The notes beneath the pieces are model-generated. The model was not told the DNA's origin and made no database searches. It saw nothing but the letters and a program-made list of their open reading frames with translations. Shown here in pieces: positions 1 through 5,179 of a DNA stretch of 5,179 bases; position 1 is the stretch's first letter, and every line of letters starts with the position of its first letter. The stretch comes from Gammaproteobacteria bacterium (GTDB lineage: Bacteria > Pseudomonadota > Gammaproteobacteria > Steroidobacterales > Woeseiaceae). The stretch lies in assembly GCA_029881015.1 (NCBI GenBank), contig JAOUNK010000254.1:1-5179 (forward strand), written 5' to 3'. A program made the translations under genes and the position numbers.

Positions 1-1744
1 TAACCGACTCTTCCTTTTCCTCACAGAGCTTGACGAACGGCCGCCAGAAATCGTCGAGCAGGGGCACCCACTCTTTATGCCCCAGGGAAACCTCGTCGAG
101 ATCGTCTTCAAGGCGAGCCGTGAAGTCGTAATCGACGTATTTCGTGAAGTGTTCCGTCAGGAAGCCGATCACGATGCGGCCGATGTCCGTCGGGATAAAA
201 CGCTTGGCGTCCATCTCGACGTATTCGCGATTCTTGAGCGTGGCGATGATGCTCGCGTACGTCGAAGGACGGCCAATCCCGTACTCCTCGAGCGTCTTGA
301 CCAGGCTCGCTTCGGTGAAGCGAGGGGGTGGCTCGGTGAAGTGCTGTTCGGGCCGCAACTCCTCGAGCTTGATCGTGTCGCCCTCGGCGATCTCGGGAAG
401 TAGGCGGTCGCCGTCGTCGTCCTTCGAGTCGTCCTTGCCTTCCTGGTATACGGCCATGAAGCCCGGCTCGACCAGCACGGAGCCGTTCGCGCGCATGCGA
501 TGCCCGGCGTCTGCCGGCCCAACCGCCATCTCGATCGCCACCGTATCGAACACGGCCGGCACCATCTGGCAAGCCATCGTGCGCTTCCAGATCAGCGAAT
601 ACAGTTTGTACTGGTCCCCGTCGAGCGAACCCTTGATGTCGTCAGGGACAAGTGCGGCGGAGGTCGGACGAATTGCTTCGTGTGCCTCCTGCGCATTCTT
701 CGACTTGTTCTTGAATACGCTGGGCTCATCCGGGACGTTCTGCTTGCCATAACGCTCCGCGATGACATCGCGTATCTCGGCCACGGCTACGTCAGCCAGC
801 GTTACCGAGTCCGTACGCATGTAGGAAATCAGGCCCACCTGGCCTTCGCCCGGCAGCTCGATGCCTTCATAGAGCTTCTGCGCAACGCGCATGGTGCGCT
901 GCGTGTTGAAACCGAGCTTGCGCGAGGCCTCTTGCTGCAATGTTGAAGTCGTAAAGGGCGCGGCCGGATTGCGCCGGCGCTGGCGCTTGGTGACCGTGAG
1001 CACCGTGAACTCGCCGCCTGCCGCATCGAGCAACGTCTTCTCAACATCGCGCGCAGCGTCCTCGTTCTCGAAGCTGAACTGTTCGACCTTCTCACCTTTG
1101 TAGGCGACAAGGCGCGACGTAAAGGGCTGCTCCTTCTTACTGACATCCGCCTCGATGGTCCAGTACTCGCGTGCCTTGAACGCTTCGATCTCGAGTTCGC
1201 GCTCGACGATCATTCGCAATGCCGGGCTCTGTACGCGACCGGCACTCAGTCCACGCTGCACTTTTTTCCACAATAACGGCGAGAGGTTGAAACCGACTAG
1301 GTAGTCGAGCGCGCGACGCGCCTGCTGCGCGCCGACGAGGTCGCTGGAAAGCTCGCGGGGGTGAGCCACGGCGTCCTGCACGGCCTGCTTTGTGATTTCG
1401 TGAAAAATGACACGATGCACTTCTTTCGATCCGAGCGCTTTTCTTTCCTTGAGCAACTCGATCAGGTGCCATGAAATAGCTTCGCCTTCACGATCCGGGT
1501 CAGTCGCGAGGTACAGGGCGTCGGCCTTCTTGAGCGCGCGAATGATTGCGTTGACGTGCTTTTCGTTGCGCTCGATCACCTGGTACTTCATCGCGAAGTT
1601 GCTGTCCGGATCGACGGCGCCTTCCTTGGGGACCAGGTCACGGACATGGCCGTAGGAGGCCAAGACGTCGAAGTCCTTACCCAGGTATTTGCTGATGGTG
1701 CTCGCCTTGGCAGGCGACTCAACAATCACAAGATTCTTTGACAT
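1..1744 (-). CDS. topA: DNA topoisomerase I (type IA), N-terminal part, runs off left edge
   Basis: This enzyme relaxes negatively supercoiled DNA by cutting one strand through a 5'-phosphotyrosine, which limits hypernegative supercoiling behind RNA polymerase. The visible 581 codons start at ATG 1744-1742 and reach the window edge without a stop. The Toprim domain comes first: VIVESPAKA with the catalytic-type Glu at residue 9, and TDPDREGE with Asp82, Asp84 and Glu86. Next are SAGRVQS (168-173), the active-site loop SYMRTDS with nucleophile Tyr308 and Arg310, QEAHEAIRP (352-360) and GIGRPSTYAS (489-498). E. coli TopA has about 865 residues, so the zinc-ribbon C-terminus lies outside the window. 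Compared with E. coli from memory, the Lys-rich insert between Glu9 and the DxD motif is missing (about 29 residues shorter), and about nine residues are added just before the Tyr loop. The Shine-Dalgarno match is weak (AAAGGG, 13 nt upstream). A terminator and a candidate promoter lie immediately upstream. The identification is secure. Confidence 0.97.
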   Translation of the reverse strand, partial: MSKNLVIVESPAKASTISKYLGKDFDVLASYGHVRDLVPKEGAVDPDSNFAMKYQVIERNEKHVNAIIRALKKADALYLATDPDREGEAISWHLIELLKERKALGSKEVHRVIFHEITKQAVQDAVAHPRELSSDLVGAQQARRALDYLVGFNLSPLLWKKVQRGLSAGRVQSPALRMIVERELEIEAFKAREYWTIEADVSKKEQPFTSRLVAYKGEKVEQFSFENEDAARDVEKTLLDAAGGEFTVLTVTKRQRRRNPAAPFTTSTLQQEASRKLGFNTQRTMRVAQKLYEGIELPGEGQVGLISYMRTDSVTLADVAVAEIRDVIAERYGKQNVPDEPSVFKNKSKNAQEAHEAIRPTSAALVPDDIKGSLDGDQYKLYSLIWKRTMACQMVPAVFDTVAIEMAVGPADAGHRMRANGSVLVEPGFMAVYQEGKDDSKDDDGDRLLPEIAEGDTIKLEELRPEQHFTEPPPRFTEASLVKTLEEYGIGRPSTYASIIATLKNREYVEMDAKRFIPTDIGRIVIGFLTEHFTKYVDYDFTARLEDDLDEVSLGHKEWVPLLDDFWRPFVKLCEEKEESV

Positions 1745-1774
1745 CTGTCTGGTACGACCCTTTGGTTGGGGTGC

Positions 1775-1807
1775 AAAAAACGAAAAACCGCGGCATGTGC
1801 CGCGGTT
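1775..1807 (-). terminator. Rho-independent terminator between smg and topA
   Basis: Positions 1786-1807 form a perfect inverted repeat: 10-bp arms AACCGCGGCA and TGCCGCGGTT around a 2-nt centre (in practice a loop of about 4 nt). Read on the minus strand, the stem runs straight into TTTTT-CG-TTTTTT (1787-1775), the classic GC stem plus U tract. No T tract follows the stem on the plus strand, so it acts only on leftward transcription. It starts 47 nt after the smg stop and ends 30 nt before the topA ATG, so it should stop most readthrough from dprA-smg into topA. Confidence 0.88.
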
Positions 1808-1836
1808 GAATTACATGCTTGACCGCTGAGTGTCAA
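1808..1836 (-). promoter_or_regulatory. Candidate sigma70 promoter for topA
   Basis: On the minus strand a perfect -35 hexamer TTGACA lies at 1836-1831. The best -10 match is TGTAAT at 1815-1810 (5 of 6), but the spacer is only 15 bp. The alternative TAATTC at 1813-1808 has a 17-bp spacer but a poor match. Either would start transcription around 1800-1804, inside the 5' arm of the terminator hairpin, leaving a topA leader of about 55-60 nt. The -35 element also sits in a short dyad (TTGAC, 8 nt, GTCAA; 1836-1819). topA needs its own promoter if the terminator works, which supports this call. It rests on motif reading only. Confidence 0.5.
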
Positions 1837-1854
1837 GGAAACCGGGTTCGGGCG

Positions 1855-2331
1855 TTAGTGCAGCATGTCCGAAGTTTCCTCGAAAACGAGGTCTTCCATA
1901 CGCGCGTACGCGAGCTCCTGTCCGGGCTGGCTGAACAGGACCATCAATACGACCCACTTGATCTGTTCCACGTCGATATCGGTCGATTCCAGCGCCAGCA
2001 GGCGGTCCACAAGGATCTCGCGCTGCGGTGGCGACAGGATGCCGATCTGCTCGAGGTAGGTGATATAGCCGCGGCAATGCGCATCGAGCCGTTCATGCTC
2101 GAACTCATTGAAGATGCGGGTACCGTGCGTCGTCTGGCTGCCGTAGTTCAGGCTTTCCTGCTGGTCGGTCAGGCCATCCAGCCAATCGAGTGCGCGCTCG
2201 ATCTCCGTATCGCCAAAGCCGGCTCGCGAGAGTTCCATGCGCAATTCGTTCTGATCGGGTTCGGGGTCGTCCTCTGTGTCGACGTATGTTTCGAAGAGAT
2301 ACATCAGTACGTCGAGTACGTTTTCTTTCAT
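1855..2331 (-). CDS. smg: Smg family protein (DUF494), function unknown
   Basis: The 158-residue protein belongs to the Smg/DUF494 family, named for its position next to smf (dprA) in E. coli. Its biochemical role is not established. The N-terminus MKENVLDVLMYLFETY, a following acidic stretch (residues 18-26, rich in Asp and Glu) and the total length all fit the family, whose members are about 157 residues. It looks soluble and largely helical, with no signal peptide, membrane segment or catalytic motif that I can see. The ATG at 2331 is preceded by a good AAGGAG (2348-2343) with an 11-nt gap. The dprA stop is 42 nt upstream with no terminator between, so dprA and smg are probably co-transcribed. 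A strong terminator follows smg. The family assignment is confident; no function should be inferred from the neighbourhood alone. Confidence 0.93.
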   Translation of the reverse strand: MKENVLDVLMYLFETYVDTEDDPEPDQNELRMELSRAGFGDTEIERALDWLDGLTDQQESLNYGSQTTHGTRIFNEFEHERLDAHCRGYITYLEQIGILSPPQREILVDRLLALESTDIDVEQIKWVVLMVLFSQPGQELAYARMEDLVFEETSDMLH

Positions 2332-2373
2332 GCCTGGAGCGGCTCCTTGCGCAATCGTGTTTAGCTGACCGGC

Positions 2374-3474
2374 CTAGCGCGCCAAGGCATATCGTCCGCC
2401 GGACAAGGACTCCACTTCTCCATGGAGCTCCAGGATCAGAAGCATGGAGGAAAGCTGATCGATCGTCAATCCGGATTGCTTTTCGAGCTCATCGATGCTG
2501 ACCGGGTCGTAACCGAGGACTCTGCGCAGCTCGTCATAGTCGTCATCGCCGAGGTCCGGCGGCGCATCGCCGGCCGTTGATTCTTCAGTGGTTTCCAGCA
2601 TATGGCCTGCCAGCGGGCTCAGCTCGGCAAGAATGTCCGCGGCCGTCTCGACGAGCTTCGCGCCTTGCCGAATGAGTTCGTGACAGCCGCGTGCCAGCGG
2701 ATTATGGATAGAACCGGGCAGCGCAAAGACTTCGCGACCCTGCTCAGCGGCGAGGCGTGCCGTGATCAGTGAGCCGCTGCGGCGCGCTGCCTCGACGACC
2801 AGCGTGCCGAGACTCAGTCCGCTGATCAAGCGGTTGCGTTCGGGAAAATGCCAGCGCTCCGGTGCCGCGCCGAGCGGGTATTCGCTGACCAGCGCGCCAT
2901 TGGCGGCGATGGCATGCGCAAGCTCGCGGTTGCCGGGCGGGTACACGCGATCGATGCCCGTGCCGAGGAACGCGATGGTCTTGCCGCCGGCGTCGAGTGC
3001 GCCCTCGTGTGCGGCGGCATCGATGCCCTGGGCCAGTCCGCTGACTATGACGAAGCCGCGGCGCGCCAGGTGCCGGGAGAAATCGTGGGCGTTGCGACGG
3101 CCGCCCTGCGTCGGGTTGCGGCTGCCGATGATGGCGAGGGCCGGCAGATGCAACGCATCGATGTCACCGTTGACGTACAGGACCAGCGGCGGTCCGGGGA
3201 TCTGCGTGTACATCTCGGGGTAGGCGTCGTCGCCCCAGGCAACAAGGTAATGCCGGTCTTCGCCAAGCCAGGCAATGGCTGCCGCGATGGCCGCCTCGTC
3301 CGGCGACGTGATGGCCGCGCATTTCTCATCGGACAGTCCCGTTTCGGCGAGGCGACTGCGAGCTTGCTTAACGATCGCGGCTGGCGTACCGAAGTAGTCG
3401 AGCAGCGTTTGCAGATCGGCAACACTCAGAAAAGCGTGGGCGAGGATCAGCCAGGAGCGGCGGTCTTGTTGCAT
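2374..3474 (-). CDS. dprA: DNA-processing protein DprA (Smf)
   Basis: DprA binds incoming single-stranded DNA in the cytoplasm during natural transformation, protects it and loads RecA; it is also conserved in species not known to transform. The 366-residue product matches the usual three-part form (E. coli Smf is about 374). Residues 1-75 are the small helical N-terminal region. Residues 80-290 are the Rossmann-fold core with GSRNP (117-121), SGLAQGID (145-152), FPERNRLISGLS (210-221), SGSLITA (233-239) and ALPG (251-254). After an acidic linker (about 293-315), residues 318-366 form the winged-helix domain. All core motifs are intact, so the gene looks functional. The start is the ATG at 3474; I find no in-frame alternative start in the 64-nt gap upstream. 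There is no recognisable Shine-Dalgarno, because a GC-rich hairpin with a U-rich tail occupies that space. smg follows 42 nt downstream. Confidence 0.97.
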   Translation of the reverse strand: MQQDRRSWLILAHAFLSVADLQTLLDYFGTPAAIVKQARSRLAETGLSDEKCAAITSPDEAAIAAAIAWLGEDRHYLVAWGDDAYPEMYTQIPGPPLVLYVNGDIDALHLPALAIIGSRNPTQGGRRNAHDFSRHLARRGFVIVSGLAQGIDAAAHEGALDAGGKTIAFLGTGIDRVYPPGNRELAHAIAANGALVSEYPLGAAPERWHFPERNRLISGLSLGTLVVEAARRSGSLITARLAAEQGREVFALPGSIHNPLARGCHELIRQGAKLVETAADILAELSPLAGHMLETTEESTAGDAPPDLGDDDYDELRRVLGYDPVSIDELEKQSGLTIDQLSSMLLILELHGEVESLSGGRYALAR

Positions 3475-3475
3475 G

Positions 3476-3515
3476 GCAAAATAATACCGCGTCGGCGCAC
3501 TGCGCCGCGCGGTAT
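3476..3515 (-). terminator. Terminator-like hairpin directly ahead of dprA
   Basis: Positions 3484-3515 fold into a 14-bp stem: on the minus strand ATACCGCG then CGGCGC, a 3-nt loop AGT, then GCGCCG, one bulged A, and CGCGGTAT. The stem is followed by TATTTTGC, making a U-rich tail TATTATTTT with the stem end, which fits a Rho-independent terminator or attenuator. It begins 23 nt after the lysM stop and its tail ends next to the dprA ATG. The tail is less uniform than that of the smg-topA terminator, so efficiency is uncertain. On the plus strand the stem is followed only by AAATT, so leftward action is favoured. Confidence 0.65.
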
Positions 3516-3538
3516 AAATTGCAGATGATCAGGAGTTT

Positions 3539-4708
3539 CTAGAGCGGATTGCGCACCGTGTCATGAACATGAATAGCTTGCGTCGCTTCCATGACCAGGC
3601 CATAGCTGATGCGGTCATAGGTCTTGAAGAGCATGACCGTGCCAGCTTCTTCTTCCGGCAAACGGACCGTGCCGCCGCCAAAGCGGTCGTTGACCACTTC
3701 GCCGGTCTGGAACACGGTGAGGACATCGCCTACCGACAGACCGTCATTCGCGCCGCGGTTCATCACGACAACCATGTACTGGCCGATCTGCGTGACACCG
3801 CCGACGACAGAAACAATGCGGCCGTCAACAGGGCTGCTCGGCGTGCGCGGGAAGAAGTTCAGCGGAATGTCGACCTCTTCGGGTAACAGGCGATCACCGG
3901 GCTTGGCTTCCATTGATGTATCCGTCAGTGCGACGGTTGCCGGGTCGCCGCCGCGACGCAGGCGGCCGTCGCCAACGGAAATACCCTGGTAGCCGATCAG
4001 GCGGTTGTCATCGGGGTCGTAAAGCGGGTCACCGATATGCACGACGCTGAAGCGAACTCCGGGCGTGTCCTGGGTGATGCCACGCACGTAAATTTCATTG
4101 CCTGCCGAAGCGATCAGGTGGTCGCCACGGGTTTCGAGCAGGTATGGCAGTGCGTCGGCCTGGTCTTTCTCGAGAATGACGCCCGAGCTCAGGAACGCCG
4201 CCACATCCTCGTAGGGAATGCTGCTGATCGCCTCGGTCAGCGGCGTGACGCGCGCCTGCGGCGACATGCGATAGGTCGATGCGCGGACGTTCGTGATGCG
4301 CGGCTGCCCGTCGATGTACACGAGGCCAAGCACGTCACCCGGATAGATAAGGTGTGGGTTCACGATGTCCGGGTTGACATACCAGATTTCGGGCCAATAC
4401 CAGGGATCTTTAAGAAAGGTTGCCGCGATGTCCCACAAGGTATCGCCCACCTGGACGACATACTCGTTCGGGTGTCCTGCGGCCAGCGGCACGGGCTCAC
4501 TGATGCGCTCGACCACGGGCTCATAGGCCGCGGGTGCAGAGTAACTGCTCTGAGTCGGCTCCAGCGAAGTACTTCCGGAGGTCGACGCCGGAGTGGCTTG
4601 GCTGCTTTCGTATGCGGGCGGATTGGCCCCGCAACCGGCCAGCGAGAGGGCCAGTGTGGCAGCGGTCAGCCGAAGGCTGGATTTCAGGCTAGTGTTGCTG
4701 AGTGACAT
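3539..4708 (-). CDS. LysM-domain lipoprotein of the def-dprA cluster
   Basis: The 389-residue product is a predicted lipoprotein with one LysM domain, of the type found between def and dprA in Pseudomonas and related bacteria (PA0020-like). Residues 1-25 are a lipoprotein signal with lipobox LAGC and Cys26; the +2 residue is Gly rather than Asp, which suggests outer-membrane sorting. Residues 28-75 are a Ser/Thr/Pro/Ala-rich linker. LysM spans about 82-130 (YVVQVGDTLWDIA near its start, IYPGDVL near its end) and probably binds peptidoglycan. The C-terminal part (about 140-389) has no catalytic motif I recognise; it includes GRIVSVVGG and a Gly/Asp-rich stretch (296-333), and a conserved-looking segment VMLFKTYDRISYGLVME (358-374). 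An upstream TTG at 4732 is in frame, but the ATG at 4708 gives a normal signal peptide and has the Shine-Dalgarno. The family is clear; the cellular role is unproven, although an envelope-tethering job is likely. Confidence 0.9.
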   Translation of the reverse strand: MSLSNTSLKSSLRLTAATLALSLAGCGANPPAYESSQATPASTSGSTSLEPTQSSYSAPAAYEPVVERISEPVPLAAGHPNEYVVQVGDTLWDIAATFLKDPWYWPEIWYVNPDIVNPHLIYPGDVLGLVYIDGQPRITNVRASTYRMSPQARVTPLTEAISSIPYEDVAAFLSSGVILEKDQADALPYLLETRGDHLIASAGNEIYVRGITQDTPGVRFSVVHIGDPLYDPDDNRLIGYQGISVGDGRLRRGGDPATVALTDTSMEAKPGDRLLPEEVDIPLNFFPRTPSSPVDGRIVSVVGGVTQIGQYMVVVMNRGANDGLSVGDVLTVFQTGEVVNDRFGGGTVRLPEEEAGTVMLFKTYDRISYGLVMEATQAIHVHDTVRNPL

Positions 4709-4718
4709 GTCGCGAGGA

Positions 4719-4724
4719 CTCCCT
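4719..4724 (-). promoter_or_regulatory. Ribosome binding site fixing the lysM start
   Basis: AGGGAG on the minus strand lies 10 nt upstream of the ATG at 4708-4706. It falls inside the longer reading frame that begins at TTG 4732, so it argues for the ATG as the true start and against an eight-residue extension (MFVGSPRD) ahead of the signal peptide. Confidence 0.6.
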
Positions 4725-4854
4725 ACAAACAATTCGGTTTAGGCCTGTACTTTCAAGGCGTTGCTATACTATGTCGTGCCGGTACTGCCGAGGCTGCTAA
4801 TTACGTCACATTTCCGGCCCCGAATACCGTCGTAAAGGGTGCATTTCTCGCGGC

Positions 4855-4884
4855 ATTGTCTGACATCTTATTCAATAAAGTCAA
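4855..4884 (-). promoter_or_regulatory. Candidate promoter for the lysM gene
   Basis: On the minus strand TTGACT (4884-4879, 5 of 6 to the sigma70 -35) is followed after 18 bp by GACAAT (4860-4855, 4 of 6 to the -10). Transcription would begin near 4848, leaving an untranslated leader of about 140 nt. The region is more A+T-rich than the flanking genes. The match is moderate, and other weak hexamers exist in the same gap. Confidence 0.35.
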
Positions 4885-4908
4885 ACATTTAGGTCGCATT
4901 TATAGGAA

Positions 4909-4938
4909 TTTACGCGAAAACAGCGCTGGTTTTATTAT
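4909..4938 (+). promoter_or_regulatory. Candidate promoter for def
   Basis: TTTACG (4909-4914, 4 of 6 to the -35) and TATTAT (4933-4938, 5 of 6 to the -10) are separated by 18 bp. Transcription would start near 4945, about 40-50 nt before the def start codons. It faces away from the candidate lysM promoter, leaving about 24 bp between the two -35 elements. This is a motif reading only. Confidence 0.4.
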
Positions 4939-4952
4939 GTTGCAAAACAGCG
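4917..4952 (+). repeat. 9-bp direct repeat around the def -10 region
   Basis: AAAACAGCG occurs at 4917-4925 and again at 4944-4952, with starts 27 bp apart. The first copy lies in the spacer of the candidate def promoter and the second covers the predicted transcription start. The first copy also enters an imperfect dyad, AAAACAGC with GCTGGTTTT (one unpaired G). This could be an operator, but a repeat this short may also be chance. Confidence 0.4.
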
Positions 4953-4992
4953 ATTGTGCGCGGCTGGCGGGCCGAAAGGCTCAATGGAAATT

Positions 4993-5179
4993 ATGGCAAA
5001 ACTGAAGATATTGGAGTTTCCCGACCCCCGGTTGAGGAAAAAAGCGGTCCCCGTAGAGGTGGTGGATGACGCCCTGCGAACGCTCATCGGCAACATGTTC
5101 GAAACCATGTACGACGCGCCCGGCATTGGCCTTGCCGCGACGCAGGTCGACATGCACCAGCGCCTGCTGGTCGCCGATA
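4993..5179 (+). CDS. def: Peptide deformylase, N-terminal part, runs off right edge
   Basis: Peptide deformylase removes the formyl group from the N-terminal methionine of nascent proteins at the ribosome, using a metal ion (Fe2+ in E. coli). The visible part begins MAKLKILEFPDPRLRKKA and contains the first family motif GIGLAATQ (residues 44-51 from the ATG at 4993). The metal-binding motifs EGCLS and HEMDH should follow beyond the window; E. coli Def has about 169 residues, so about a third is seen. Two in-frame ATGs compete. The one at 4993 aligns exactly with the E. coli start, but its Shine-Dalgarno is poor. The one at 4984 adds MEI and has GAAAGG (4974-4979) only 4 nt upstream. I chose 4993 on family alignment. 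The gene diverges from lysM; in many relatives fmt follows def, which cannot be seen here. Confidence 0.95.
   Translation, partial: MAKLKILEFPDPRLRKKAVPVEVVDDALRTLIGNMFETMYDAPGIGLAATQVDMHQRLLVAD

Noticed and set aside
144..752. Long plus-strand open frame of 202 codons opposite topA
   Set aside because: It is antisense to the clearly coding topA frame, has no family resemblance or ribosome site, and is a by-product of G+C-rich codon use.
1819..1836. Short dyad TTGAC-8-GTCAA as a repressor operator
   Set aside because: Five-bp arms are too short to call without conservation; noted only as part of the topA promoter description.
1819..2364. Plus-strand open frame of 181 codons covering smg
   Set aside because: It lies opposite smg, a confident family member, and its start falls within the topA control region. 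The translation shows no recognisable domain.
2848..3528. Plus-strand open frame of 226 codons opposite dprA
   Set aside because: dprA has all its family motifs on the other strand; this frame has none and runs through the hairpin ahead of dprA.
4037..4705. Plus-strand open frame of 222 codons opposite lysM
   Set aside because: It mirrors the lipoprotein gene, and its product lacks any family signal.
4709..4732. TTG start extending the LysM protein by eight residues
   Set aside because: The extension would place MFVGSPRD ahead of a normal lipoprotein signal, and the Shine-Dalgarno lies downstream of the TTG, serving the ATG at 4708.
4765..4770. TATACT as a plus-strand -10 element for def
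   Set aside because: No acceptable -35 lies 16-18 bp upstream, and the start would leave a leader over 200 nt; the candidate at 4909-4938 is better placed.
4935..5153. Minus-strand open frame of 72 codons opposite def
   Set aside because: It is antisense to the conserved deformylase N-terminus and has no similarity of its own.

Overview
The window reads as a chromosomal housekeeping segment from a gammaproteobacterium outside the Enterobacterales. The evidence is the gene order (topA, smg, dprA and a LysM lipoprotein on the minus strand, diverging from def on the plus strand), the moderately high G+C coding sequence with a more A+T-rich divergent promoter region, and proteins that align well from memory with Pseudomonas/Xanthomonas-type homologues. 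I cannot place it to genus. I see no mobile element, CRISPR array, tRNA, rRNA, toxin-antitoxin pair or defence gene.

Layout from left to right. Positions 1-1744 hold the first 581 codons of DNA topoisomerase I (topA, minus strand), which runs off the left edge. Positions 1745-1854 are a compact control region: a strong Rho-independent terminator facing topA, with a candidate sigma70 promoter immediately upstream whose predicted start lies inside the terminator hairpin. Positions 1855-2331 encode Smg (DUF494). Positions 2374-3474 encode DprA, the RecA loader for single-stranded DNA. Positions 3475-3538 hold a second GC-rich hairpin with a U-rich tail, ending almost at the dprA start codon. Positions 3539-4708 encode a LysM-domain lipoprotein. 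Positions 4709-4983 form the divergent intergenic region, with candidate promoters for both directions and a 9-bp direct repeat. From 4993 (or 4984) the first third of peptide deformylase (def) runs off the right edge.

The four minus-strand genes look like one co-oriented cluster, but both hairpins sit between genes and directly ahead of the next start codon. The cluster is therefore probably divided into units: lysM, then dprA-smg, then topA. The roles span DNA topology (topA), handling of incoming or single-stranded DNA (dprA), an envelope protein (lysM) and maturation of nascent proteins (def). The linkage is conserved, but nothing in the sequence shows the products acting as one pathway.

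I found no previously undescribed system. The observations most worth checking are regulatory: the promoter/terminator overlap before topA and the terminator-like hairpin fused to the start of dprA.
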